The notes under the pieces were generated by a model, which did no database searches, was not told where the DNA came from, and saw nothing but the letters and a program-made list of their open reading frames with translations. A program made the position numbers and the translations under genes. Of a stretch of 64,000 bases of DNA, positions 1 to 7,651 are shown piece after piece. The stretch's first letter is position 1; every line of letters begins with the position of its first letter. The DNA lies in assembly GCF_000421665.1 (NCBI RefSeq), contig NZ_ATXL01000002.1:1-64000 (forward strand), read 5' to 3'. The DNA is from Bavariicoccus seileri WCC 4188. GTDB taxonomy: Bacteria; Bacillota; Bacilli; Lactobacillales; Aerococcaceae.

Positions 1-51
1 TGCGGCAACTGGTACGATGTATTTTTCTAGCCATTGAATAAAACCATTCAT
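1..51 (-). CDS. PTS sugar permease EIIC (cellobiose type), first 17 codons only
   Basis: The first codons of a minus-strand gene that runs off the left edge. They read MNGFIQWLEKYIVPVAA, which resembles the amino terminus of lactose/cellobiose-family PTS EIIC permeases of the CelB type. An AGGAGGT ribosome site lies just upstream at about 58-66, so the start is well supported. Such permeases import and, with EIIA and EIIB, phosphorylate beta-glucosides or related disaccharides. The divergent-looking regulatory DNA and the ROK repressor upstream fit a sugar-inducible unit. The substrate cannot be judged from 17 residues. Confidence 0.5.
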   Translation of the reverse strand, partial: MNGFIQWLEKYIVPVAA

Positions 52-259
52 CCTGATGACCTCCTAAAAAGTAGTTGTAGTACTCACCAACTGTGGTAAA
101 TACAAATTGTGATAATGACTGACCGTATTAATTGCGATAGAACTGATACAGTAGTTGTAAATGGTAAACGATAGATAAACGATATAAGAGCCAACTAATA
201 TCATAGTTCCACAAAGATTTTTAAATCTACTGCTATTTTTAAATCTACTGATAACAATT

Positions 260-380
260 AACTAACAAGCAACTAATAAGCAACTAATAAGCAACTAATA
301 AGCAATTAACAAGTAATTAGCAAGTAATTAGCAAGTAATTAGCAAGTAATTAGCAAGTAATTAGCAAGTAATTAACAATT
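260..380. repeat. 11-bp tandem repeat, 11 units
   Basis: Eleven consecutive 11-bp units fill this stretch between the PTS gene and the ROK gene. The left units read AACTAATAAGC and the right units AATTAGCAAGT, with a gradual change between them. There are no spacers, so it is not a CRISPR array. The repeat is close to, but not equal to, one helical turn. Apart from this repeat, the gap 52-702 holds the operator-like motifs described separately and no gene. Confidence 0.9.
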
Positions 381-533
381 GATTACTAATTCATCAAAAA
401 TAGAAGTACTAAATTTGTTGAGCCACCTCCAGTTTCTTTGTAAAACCATGATCACCAACTGACCATCACCTTAACACACTTAATTAGTTTAACGAATTAC
501 GTTAATTTAATATTCTTAACTAATCAACTAGAC

Positions 534-550
534 TTAATTAATTTAATTAA
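534..550. promoter_or_regulatory. Palindromic operator-like site upstream of the PTS gene
   Basis: Two TTAATTAA arms separated by a single T form a perfect 17-bp palindrome. The same two arms with a one-base centre recur at 1909-1925 in front of the ROK repressor gene. Shared palindromes at the repressor gene and its sugar gene are the usual arrangement for ROK operators, so this is inferred to be its binding site. AT-rich palindromes can arise by chance in such DNA. Confidence 0.4.
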
Positions 551-560
551 TTAACTAACA

Positions 561-587
561 CAATTGTAAGGAATACGCTTACAATTG
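561..587. promoter_or_regulatory. Inverted repeat with embedded cre-like site
   Basis: The 10-bp arms CAATTGTAAG and CTTACAATTG are perfect inverted repeats around a 7-bp spacer. The interval 570-583 matches the CcpA cre consensus (TGWNANCGNTNWCA) except at two positions, with an intact CG core and right half. It may bind a transcription factor controlling the PTS gene; catabolite repression through CcpA is a reasonable inference for such a gene. No factor can be named for the long palindrome itself. Confidence 0.4.
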
Positions 588-702
588 TCAATCGTTTTTC
601 ACTATTATCACGACAATATTTTAGCATCATAGAAGCTCACATGGATACCCTATAATTCTAACAAATACGGCTTAAAGGCTGACATGTCGGAACATGCTTC
701 TG

Positions 703-1860
703 TCAAAAGAGGTCTTTCAACACTATTGCTGCTGCCCCTAAAACTGTCGCCTTCTCCTTTAACTGAGATAATACAATGTGGTTTTCTAACCGGCTTTTTT
801 CCGTCAATGCTCTCTCAGAAATAACCTTTCTAATCTCTGGCATCAAGAACTCTTGACTATTCATCACGCCTCCTCCCAATAAAATCTGATCGGGATTAAT
901 GATATGAATCAAATTAACGATTCCAATTCCAATCATTCGACCAACACTTGCTAGAGCCTTTATCGCTAATGGATCACGATCTAATGCGGCTTGGTAGACC
1001 TTCTCTGGCGTAATATCAGGCTCACTCCAGCCCATTTTTATGACCTGCCTCACAATAGCATCCCCAGTGATCAACGTCTCCCAACAGCCATAATTACCAC
1101 AACTGCATTTTATACCTTGATAATCGACCACCATGTGGCCAACTTCACCAGCAATATCTTGCGCTCCATGCCGCAATCGACCATTAATAATGATTCCTGA
1201 ACCGACACCTCTCCCGATACTGATTCCAATCAAAGTCTTAGCATCATCAAAATTGCCAAACCAATACTCACCAAAAGTCATTGCTCTTGAGTTATTTTCA
1301 ACTATAACGGGATAAGGAAATAGTTCCTCTAAAAAAGCTTTGATAGGCAGGTGACGAAATCCAGTACTTGACGCATATAGAGCTTCACCAGAAGCAATAC
1401 GGACTACACCATGCATTGCGACACCAATCCCTAGTACCTTATCCTGGCGCTCTGACAAATCATCTAATACCCATTTAATCACTCGACTCAGTTCAACCAA
1501 ATAGTCATTTTGTGAGATTCCTTTTGAAACAGCTTGATGACGGTGATATAAAACATCGCCAACCAAATTAGTCGCAACAACCCGAATACTATTGGATCCC
1601 GCATCGACACCAATTACAAAATGACCATCCCGTTTGAGGAGTAATAAAGTAGGCTTCCTACCGCCCTTTGACTTCCCTAAAACACTCTCTTCAACTAAGT
1701 CTTCTTTGATCAATTCTTTTACAATAGCACTTACTGTAGGAGCTGTAATCCCCGTTTCTTTTGAGATCTGTGCCCTAGAAATAGGTTCGGCTAACCTGAT
1801 TTTATTTAAAATTGATGTCTTATTAACAGACTTCATAAGTTGGAACGTTCCTCGTAACAT
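703..1860 (-). CDS. ROK-family transcriptional repressor (NagC/XylR type)
   Basis: A 385-residue sugar-responsive repressor. The amino terminus is a winged helix-turn-helix (about residues 8-60) and the rest is the ROK sugar-kinase-like domain, starting with a VGVDAGSNS phosphate-binding segment. The conserved zinc site is present as GHMVVD followed by CSCGNYGCWE. The longer open frame starts 11 codons upstream, but an AGGAGGTG ribosome site lies right before the ATG at 1860, so that start is chosen. It probably controls the adjacent PTS permease gene and itself through the TTAATTAA palindromes. The inducing sugar is unknown. Confidence 0.88.
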   Translation of the reverse strand: MLRGTFQLMKSVNKTSILNKIRLAEPISRAQISKETGITAPTVSAIVKELIKEDLVEESVLGKSKGGRKPTLLLLKRDGHFVIGVDAGSNSIRVVATNLVGDVLYHRHQAVSKGISQNDYLVELSRVIKWVLDDLSERQDKVLGIGVAMHGVVRIASGEALYASSTGFRHLPIKAFLEELFPYPVIVENNSRAMTFGEYWFGNFDDAKTLIGISIGRGVGSGIIINGRLRHGAQDIAGEVGHMVVDYQGIKCSCGNYGCWETLITGDAIVRQVIKMGWSEPDITPEKVYQAALDRDPLAIKALASVGRMIGIGIVNLIHIINPDQILLGGGVMNSQEFLMPEIRKVISERALTEKSRLENHIVLSQLKEKATVLGAAAIVLKDLF

Positions 1861-1906
1861 ATCACACCTCCTAACTTTAAATTTTCCCTTCACTCTATTT
1901 TACTTT

Positions 1907-1927
1907 ATTTAATTAAATTAATTAAAT
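1907..1927. promoter_or_regulatory. Palindromic operator-like site upstream of the ROK gene
   Basis: A perfect 21-bp inverted repeat containing two TTAATTAA arms around one A. It lies 47 bp before the ROK start codon, where a repressor could block its own transcription, and it shares its arms with the site at 534-550. Autoregulation is inferred, not shown. Confidence 0.45.
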
Positions 1928-1941
1928 TCTTTTGAAAATAA

Positions 1942-1955
1942 TGTTAGCGTTTCAA
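1942..1955. promoter_or_regulatory. cre-like CcpA site upstream of the ROK gene
   Basis: The sequence TGTTAGCGTTTCAA fits the cre consensus except near its right end (two mismatches). Together with the cre-like site at 570-583 it suggests carbon catabolite control of this sugar locus. Such matches occur by chance, so confidence is limited. Confidence 0.35.
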
Positions 1956-2029
1956 AAACTTTTATCTTGACCATTTACTATCATTTTTATTATCAGCATT
2001 ATCATAAACCTATCATCAGCATCTTTTAA

Positions 2030-2090
2030 CACCCATTAGCAGCCATTAGCATCTATTAGCAGTCGCCAGTAGTCATCAGTAGTTATCCTG
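2030..2090. repeat. Degenerate short tandem repeat
   Basis: Imperfect units such as ATTAGCAGCC, ATTAGCATCT and ATTAGCAGTC are followed by related CAGTAGTCAT units, each about 10 bp. The gap 1861-2213 also holds the ROK regulatory sites and the terminator at 2164-2202, and no gene. Confidence 0.6.
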
Positions 2091-2163
2091 ATTTACACAT
2101 TATATATTATTAGTTATATACTATGTATCGTAATACTAAAAAATAAAATATTCGGACAACTAT

Positions 2164-2202
2164 AAAAAGATCTGGGACAAGAATAATGTCCCAGATCTTT
2201 TT
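2164..2202 (-). terminator. Terminator after the ABC exporter
   Basis: A perfect 15-bp stem (AAAAAGATCTGGGAC and its complement) with a 9-base loop. It carries a T run on either strand, so it can act in both directions. It lies 12 bp past the permease stop codon and most likely ends that minus-strand operon. Confidence 0.9.
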
Positions 2203-2213
2203 ACAGTTATTTT

Positions 2214-3032
2214 CTATTTCAAAACGCGTTCATAGGTATATTTTCCCATGCTCTTTTGCAAAACAACTAGTGAGAGAGTTAGTAACACGATTCCTATGAC
2301 CCCAAATATCCACTGATTAACCAAGAACAAGCCACTAAATTGGCTCAGTAATACCATAATAATCGGTAGAACAAAGAAAACAGATTTTTGTTGAGCCTCC
2401 TCAATCGATTTCGATTTAACAGATGTTTTAACAATCAAAACGATTGTCAGTAATGACAAAGCGGGAACAAGTAATATTAAAACGAAGAGCCATGTCAAAT
2501 TAGGAAGAGCTGAATTCTGTCCAAGAAAGCCAAGAACGATATTAACTACCACGATCATCACTATAAAACCACCATAGGTAACAGATAAACTCATGACTAC
2601 TGCTGCATAAACTTTTGCTTGGAAAATCTGTTTGATGGTCAATGGCGTATAACACAATGTTTCTAAAGTATGCTTTTGTCTTTCACCCACAAAGGAACTT
2701 GCCGCCATCACTGAGGATGCCATAATAGGAATTAATAAAAAGAACAAGGGAAGCATCATGTTAAATAACAAATTAAACACTGACAACCGTTCATCAGCTT
2801 CTCGCATACTTTCAGGGATAACCGCTAAAATCTGCGTAAAATCACTGGTATCGATTGGTATCATAAAAGTGATCAAGACCATTCCAATTGGAAACACGAC
2901 GGTAAACAGGAGAGGAACAAGGAGTAATGTCAAAAAATACTGTTTATTTTTTACTACTGCATTAATATCTTTACGAATCAGAGGTAACTGACTTTTCGTT
3001 AAAAACCGTGGAATCAACTCATTTTGCGACAT
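2214..3032 (-). CDS. ABC-2 type transporter permease
   Basis: A 272-residue integral membrane protein with about six hydrophobic segments: one near residues 32-58, a cluster from 90 to 200, and two in the last 60 residues. This layout fits the ABC-2 permease family (NatB/YhaP-like). Its start overlaps the end of the ATPase gene by 14 bp, so the two are translationally coupled and form one exporter. The substrate cannot be told from sequence; relatives export sodium ions, antibiotics or lipids. Confidence 0.82.
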   Translation of the reverse strand: MSQNELIPRFLTKSQLPLIRKDINAVVKNKQYFLTLLLVPLLFTVVFPIGMVLITFMIPIDTSDFTQILAVIPESMREADERLSVFNLLFNMMLPLFFLLIPIMASSVMAASSFVGERQKHTLETLCYTPLTIKQIFQAKVYAAVVMSLSVTYGGFIVMIVVVNIVLGFLGQNSALPNLTWLFVLILLVPALSLLTIVLIVKTSVKSKSIEEAQQKSVFFVLPIIMVLLSQFSGLFLVNQWIFGVIGIVLLTLSLVVLQKSMGKYTYERVLK

Positions 3033-3978
3033 ATTGTTTGCTCCTCCCAGCCTCTACTTCAGACACTTTGCCTGTCACCTTTTTTTGGGTTACTAGTGCA
3101 AAGTAAATTTCTTCTAAAGATAATTGACGAGATGACACTTCAAAAATATCTGCCCCTTTTGTCACTAATTTTGACACAATTGTGGGGATTTCATACTCAT
3201 CTAAAACATCTACTTGGTAACGATTTGGTCCAAGTACTTTACAAGGAATCCAATCTGGTGGAAGACTGCTTTTGAGTTCTAGCTTAGCACCATTAAAAAC
3301 AAGTGCTCTTAAGTCGTCAAGACTGCCAGTAGCTAGCAGTTGGCCATCATCGATCAGGCCATACTCAGTACATATTTCCTGCGCATAGCGCAATTGGTGG
3401 GTACATAAAAATATGGTTGTGCCTGAATCTTTAGCTAACTGTTGGATTAACTCATTAACTCCCTTAGCACTTTCGGGATCCAGTCCGCTCGTTGGTTCAT
3501 CTAAAAATAAGATTGATGGGCGGTTAATCAAAGCCCTAGCCAAAGATAATCGCTGTCTCATCCCTGTTGAAAACGTTCCCAAAAGTTGCTTCTTCGCCGG
3601 AGCTAAGTCGAGCAACTCTAATAACTCCTCAGCTCGCTTTACCGCTTCTTTCTTGCTTGCACCATATAGTTGTCCATAGAATACAAGATTATCCTTGGCA
3701 GATAAATCATCATACATCGCAGCGTGTTCTGTCAAAACACCAGAGATTGCGTGTATCTGACTCGGAAAAGCGACTGGATCATAGCCATGAATCAAAATAG
3801 AACCACTATCCGGTTTAAGGATACCATTCAATAATTTGACTGTTGTCGTTTTTCCTGCACCATTTGGCCCAAGAAAGCCAAAAACAGTCCCCTGTTCAAC
3901 CCTAAGATTTAAACCGTCTACTGCTTTTTTTCCATTATCAAATATTTTTGTCACACCTTCAGCTTGTATCACCAACAT
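3019..3978 (-). CDS. ABC transporter ATP-binding protein
   Basis: A 319-residue ATPase that powers the neighbouring ABC-2 permease. It has the Walker A motif GPNGAGKTT, the signature FSTGMRQR and the Walker B ILFLDEPTSGLD, followed by a histidine switch (CTHQ). About 90 residues follow the nucleotide-binding domain, as in NatA-like ATPases. The ATG at 3978 is preferred over an upstream start because AGGGGTG precedes it. No clear promoter was seen in 3979-4209. Confidence 0.88.
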   Translation of the reverse strand: MLVIQAEGVTKIFDNGKKAVDGLNLRVEQGTVFGFLGPNGAGKTTTVKLLNGILKPDSGSILIHGYDPVAFPSQIHAISGVLTEHAAMYDDLSAKDNLVFYGQLYGASKKEAVKRAEELLELLDLAPAKKQLLGTFSTGMRQRLSLARALINRPSILFLDEPTSGLDPESAKGVNELIQQLAKDSGTTIFLCTHQLRYAQEICTEYGLIDDGQLLATGSLDDLRALVFNGAKLELKSSLPPDWIPCKVLGPNRYQVDVLDEYEIPTIVSKLVTKGADIFEVSSRQLSLEEIYFALVTQKKVTGKVSEVEAGRSKQYVAK

Positions 3979-4209
3979 ACTGTTGACACCCCTAACCATT
4001 AATTAACGATAGATCTCAGTTAGAATCACTTGCTAAAACTCGAACTAGTTAGTTTGAGTGATAATTGAAAATACGCAAGAACGATCCACTTGGGAGTATT
4101 ATACCGTAAACTGTTGACACCCGATCACCTATTTAACTCATCATCTAACAATGTAAGCTTTTATAACCTTTTAGAGCGATACTTTTAGGGCGATATCAGA
4201 AGCTAATAG

Positions 4210-5370
4210 CTAATTAAAATGCCTTAGTAATCTCAAACTAGTATTCACATAATACGCAATAGCATAGGGAAAGGCTGCATCATTAACTGTAAACTCTGGA
4301 TTATGCCATTCAAAGGGTGTTCCTGTTCCAATGAAGACAAAAAAACCTGGAATGAGATGAACATAATTTGCAAAATCTTCTCCGCCAAGCGTCAAGCCAG
4401 TCTCCTGATACTTTGCAAAATCACTCACTACATCCTTGACTATAACGCCTAAGTCAGTATCGTTATACAGCGCCGGTGTGCCAGGAATCCATTCTATTTC
4501 AAAAGACTGTCCATATAGTGCTGTTGTATGCGAGATTGTATCCGCAAATAATTGCTTTACTTTTTGTCTAACTGTTTCATCAAAAGTCCTGATTGTCCCT
4601 TCAAAAAAAACATCACTAGGGATCACATTCCACGTATTACCACCTTGGATATGCGTCACACTTAAGACAGCAGAATCTGTCGGAGCAATATAACGACTGA
4701 TGATAGCTTGAGCATTTGCGACAATCTGACTTGCAGTCACGATTGGATCTTTCCCATTTTGAGGTGCTGCTGCATGTGTCCCAGTTCCAATGATTCGAAC
4801 GGCAAATTGATCAACAGCAGCCATCAATGCTTCGTTTTTAAAGCCAATCGTTCCTACCGGGAGATCTGGTTTATTGTGAAATCCGATAATAGCAGCAACG
4901 TCCTTTAATGTACCTGCTTTTATAAGCTCACGAGCCCCATGATTTGTTTCTTCAGCCGGTTGAAAGACAAAACGAATCCTTCCCTTTAGGTTGTCCTCAT
5001 GCTTCTTTAATACCTCTGCAGCTGCAAGTAATGAACTTGTATGGAAATCGTGCCCACAAGCATGCATCACGCCTAGTGTTTCGGAAGCATAAAGTAAGTC
5101 AGTAGCTTCAACAATCGGTAAAGCATCCATATCAGCTCTTAGTGCAATCGTTGGACCTTTGTTACTATCCCCTATATCAGCAACGACACCTGTCACTAAT
5201 GGAAGATCTAGCGGGGTAATTCCTAACTCTAACAATTTTTTGGTGATCAGTTTTGTAGTCTCAAATTCCTGACCAGACAACTCAGGGTGAGCGTGAATAT
5301 AATGCCTTGTTTTGATGGCCTTAGTCACCACATCCTGCTTAATAGCGATTTTATCTGTCATTTCAGCCAT
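4210..5370 (-). CDS. M20D-family amidohydrolase (aminoacylase/hippurate hydrolase-like)
   Basis: A 386-residue metallopeptidase-fold hydrolase that cleaves the amide bond of N-acyl amino acids. The metal ligands are in ACGHDFH, EETNHG and LGGEDF, and LRADMDALPI marks the first conserved block. AGGAGGT lies six bases before the ATG. The gene follows the methionine-synthase-like gene after 88 bp with no hairpin between them, so it is probably co-transcribed from the methionine T-box promoter. That context suggests a substrate linked to methionine or sulfur salvage, but N-acetyl-diaminopimelate deacetylases are close relatives. Confidence 0.82.
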   Translation of the reverse strand: MAEMTDKIAIKQDVVTKAIKTRHYIHAHPELSGQEFETTKLITKKLLELGITPLDLPLVTGVVADIGDSNKGPTIALRADMDALPIVEATDLLYASETLGVMHACGHDFHTSSLLAAAEVLKKHEDNLKGRIRFVFQPAEETNHGARELIKAGTLKDVAAIIGFHNKPDLPVGTIGFKNEALMAAVDQFAVRIIGTGTHAAAPQNGKDPIVTASQIVANAQAIISRYIAPTDSAVLSVTHIQGGNTWNVIPSDVFFEGTIRTFDETVRQKVKQLFADTISHTTALYGQSFEIEWIPGTPALYNDTDLGVIVKDVVSDFAKYQETGLTLGGEDFANYVHLIPGFFVFIGTGTPFEWHNPEFTVNDAAFPYAIAYYVNTSLRLLRHFN

Positions 5371-5458
5371 TTTTTACCTCCTCTTCCATTCCAGTTAAAT
5401 GAACAATCATTTCATATGTATTGGGATCTTCTACCATCCTATTACCATTTATCACCTA

Positions 5459-6607
5459 CTAGTCGCCCCAAACTTCTTCAGCAATAGATTTGATAAATGC
5501 AATTTTAGTCCATTGTTGCTCTTCTGTTAAGACATTGCCTTCTTCAGTCGAGGCAAAACCACATTGTGGGCTCAATGCTAGACGATCTAAGTCGATAAAT
5601 TGAGCTGCTTCGTGAATACGGTCGATGATAACCGCACGATCTTCTAACTGTCCGGATTTTGAGGTGATTAATCCGAGCACAACTAGTTTATCCTCTGAAA
5701 CTAATTTTAAGGGCTCAAATCCTCCTGAACGATCAGAATCATATTCTAGGTAATAGGCATCGACATTTTCATAGTTGAACAACGGATCAGCGACAAAATC
5801 ATAAGAACCACTAAATGCCCATTTGGAATGATAATTACCGCGACAGACATGTGTGTTAATGATGAGATCATCCGGAAGACCTGTGATAACTCGGTTATTG
5901 ATATCTACAAAAACATGCTTTAACGCTTCACGAGCTCCAAGCTCAGTCTGTCCCTCCAATAAAGGAATGCCATCTGGAGGCTCTGCCACTAGTAAGCCCC
6001 ACGTGCAATCATCAAACTGAATAGTTCGAGCACCCGCATCATAAAAGTCTTTGATGACTGTTTGATAGGCTTGAACAATAGCATCTACCAAAGACTCATT
6101 GGTGTCATAGAATTTTCTAGCATCAGCCAATTCTTCACCAATGGTTAAAGCAATCAACAATTGGGCTGGAGCAGGAATCGTTTGCTTGACTTGTGTGCCT
6201 TCACTCACGTGATCTCTTACAAACTTAAAATCTTCCACAAAAGGATGATTTTCGCCACTTATTTTTCCAGTGACCGTTACTGTACCAGCACGAGTTTCTT
6301 CCCCTACAAATTGGTACCCATGATCTGGAACTTTGAAACTAATCCCATTCAATCCCCAAAAGAAATCTAAATGCCACCAACTTCTTCGAAACTCACCATC
6401 TGTGATAGCTTTGAGACCCGCTTTTTCTTGTTTTCTGATAAGATCAATGATTTCCTCATCCTCAATCTTTCTAAGCTCATCATGAGTAATTTCTTTCTTT
6501 ATAAACTGCTCCCGAGCTTGTTTCAACCGCTCTGGTCGCAAGAAACTTCCTACGATATCATAGCGAAAAGGTGAAATGGTCCGTTTTTGAATTGTTTTGG
6601 TTGTCAT
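5459..6607 (-). CDS. MetE-like cobalamin-independent methionine synthase family protein (YxjG/YxjH type)
   Basis: A 382-residue protein corresponding to the catalytic C-terminal half of MetE. It has the zinc ligands NTHVCRGNYH, a YLEYD segment and SPQCGFAS near the end. Proteins of this length (YxjG/YxjH of Bacillus) are thought to methylate homocysteine, though the methyl donor is not always methyl-folate. The start at 6607 follows TAGGAGG; the longer frame would run back into the T-box terminator and is rejected. Transcription is controlled by the methionine-specific T-box leader directly upstream. Confidence 0.85.
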   Translation of the reverse strand: MTTKTIQKRTISPFRYDIVGSFLRPERLKQAREQFIKKEITHDELRKIEDEEIIDLIRKQEKAGLKAITDGEFRRSWWHLDFFWGLNGISFKVPDHGYQFVGEETRAGTVTVTGKISGENHPFVEDFKFVRDHVSEGTQVKQTIPAPAQLLIALTIGEELADARKFYDTNESLVDAIVQAYQTVIKDFYDAGARTIQFDDCTWGLLVAEPPDGIPLLEGQTELGAREALKHVFVDINNRVITGLPDDLIINTHVCRGNYHSKWAFSGSYDFVADPLFNYENVDAYYLEYDSDRSGGFEPLKLVSEDKLVVLGLITSKSGQLEDRAVIIDRIHEAAQFIDLDRLALSPQCGFASTEEGNVLTEEQQWTKIAFIKSIAEEVWGD

Positions 6608-6660
6608 AACTATTTTCCTCCTAATGATTTTCTGATAGCTACTATTACTGTTATTCCCGA

Positions 6661-6957
6661 CAAAAAGAAAAGCGCCCTTCACAGCAGTCTAAATACTGTA
6701 AAGGGACGCAAAAATACGTGTTACCACCCTAATTTATAATAGTCTCACGACTATTACCTCGACGGTTTCCGATAAAACCCGGCAATTAACGATTGCTCCC
6801 GATGAAAAGGCACTAACCCTTTCATAGCTCAGAGTTCATCTTCACTGATAACATTAGTCCCCGTTCCCACTCTACCGGGTTCTCTTCCCAAACGTTATCA
6901 GTTACTCTTCTCCTCAACGCTATTTTCCTATATGTATTGTTCTTCAAAAATGAAGTT
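6661..6957 (-). ncRNA. T-box riboswitch, methionine specific
   Basis: A complete T-box leader on the minus strand. Stem I is closed by ACTGATAAC pairing with GTTATCAGT. The next bases are GAAG then ATG (6839-6837), which read as a Met specifier codon. The T-box core AGGGTGGTAACACG lies at about 6717-6730, with the TGGT that pairs with the end of uncharged tRNA. A strong terminator follows at 6661-6709, with a stem ending GGGCGC and a long T run. It switches on the downstream MetE-like gene when tRNA-Met is uncharged. Confidence 0.93.
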
Positions 6958-6963
6958 GTGAAA

Positions 6964-6992
6964 ATCATAAAGGTTACGTTCTCATTTGTCAA
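6964..6992 (-). promoter_or_regulatory. SigA promoter of the methionine T-box operon
   Basis: TTGACA (6992-6987) and TATGAT (6969-6964) are separated by 17 bases and precede the T-box leader on the minus strand. This is a near-consensus housekeeping promoter. Confidence 0.82.
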
Positions 6993-7045
6993 CACTTATT
7001 CTCATGTTACTATCATTAAGTTTTAATCATTTGCCTGATGACACG

Positions 7046-7651
7046 TCACAGATTGGTCCTATTATAGACGATTCCTGACTCAGTCACCACTATATCAACA
7101 GCTTGATCATACTCCCCTAATGGAATATCTTCACGAAGTAATGGAGAAAAAATCGGTAAAACAGTAACAGCTTTAACTTGATTACTTCTTAAGAAATGAT
7201 CATAGAACCCCCCACCATATCCGAGACGCTCCCCCTTAAGATTACTTGTCACACAAGGAACAATAATCAAATCTAACTGAGCAGGTTCGATTATAGGCGA
7301 TTCTCTCTGGGGTTCCAACAAGCCAAAGGAACTTTTAGTCAAGGCATCGTAATTCTGAAACTGATGGATCACGAGTTGGTGCTTTCCACTAACTCTAGGG
7401 ACACCAACTCGTTTCTGCTCTGAGACTGATCGATTGATCAACTCTCTTGTATCGAATTCGTCTCCTACTCCGATATAGGTAAAGAGACATTGGCAACTAG
7501 TGAATTCAGCCATAGCCAAGATAGTTTCTGTGATGGCTTTCGTCGCCACGTCACGATAGTTTCTATCCAGGGAGCGTCTTTCTTGTAATATCTCATTTCT
7601 AAGCTTTTTCTTAGCGACCAGTAACTGTTGCTCATCTTTAAGATAAACCAA
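7046..7651 (-). CDS. 5-formyltetrahydrofolate cyclo-ligase
   Basis: A protein of about 201 residues that converts 5-formyl-THF to 5,10-methenyl-THF using ATP. Family blocks are an N-terminal [11 protein letters not shown] helix, [12 protein letters not shown], and the C-terminal [15 protein letters not shown] segment. It overlaps the end of fhs by 14 bp, making a one-carbon pair. The start is uncertain: a GTG at 7660 gives three more residues, but the TTG at 7651 has GGTGA five bases upstream and is preferred here. Confidence 0.85.
   Translation of the reverse strand: MVYLKDEQQLLVAKKKLRNEILQERRSLDRNYRDVATKAITETILAMAEFTSCQCLFTYIGVGDEFDTRELINRSVSEQKRVGVPRVSGKHQLVIHQFQNYDALTKSSFGLLEPQRESPIIEPAQLDLIIVPCVTSNLKGERLGYGGGFYDHFLRSNQVKAVTVLPIFSPLLREDIPLGEYDQAVDIVVTESGIVYNRTNL

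Noticed and set aside
260-380. Possible CRISPR array
   Set aside because: The units are 11 bp long and contiguous, with no unique spacers and no cas genes in the window.
2164-2202. Perfect 15-bp inverted repeat as an insertion-sequence end
   Set aside because: The arms close a short loop with T runs on both strands and no transposase is near; it is a terminator.
6608-6682. N-terminal extension of the MetE-like protein
   Set aside because: The extra codons run into the T-box terminator stem, and the ATG at 6607 has a strong ribosome site.
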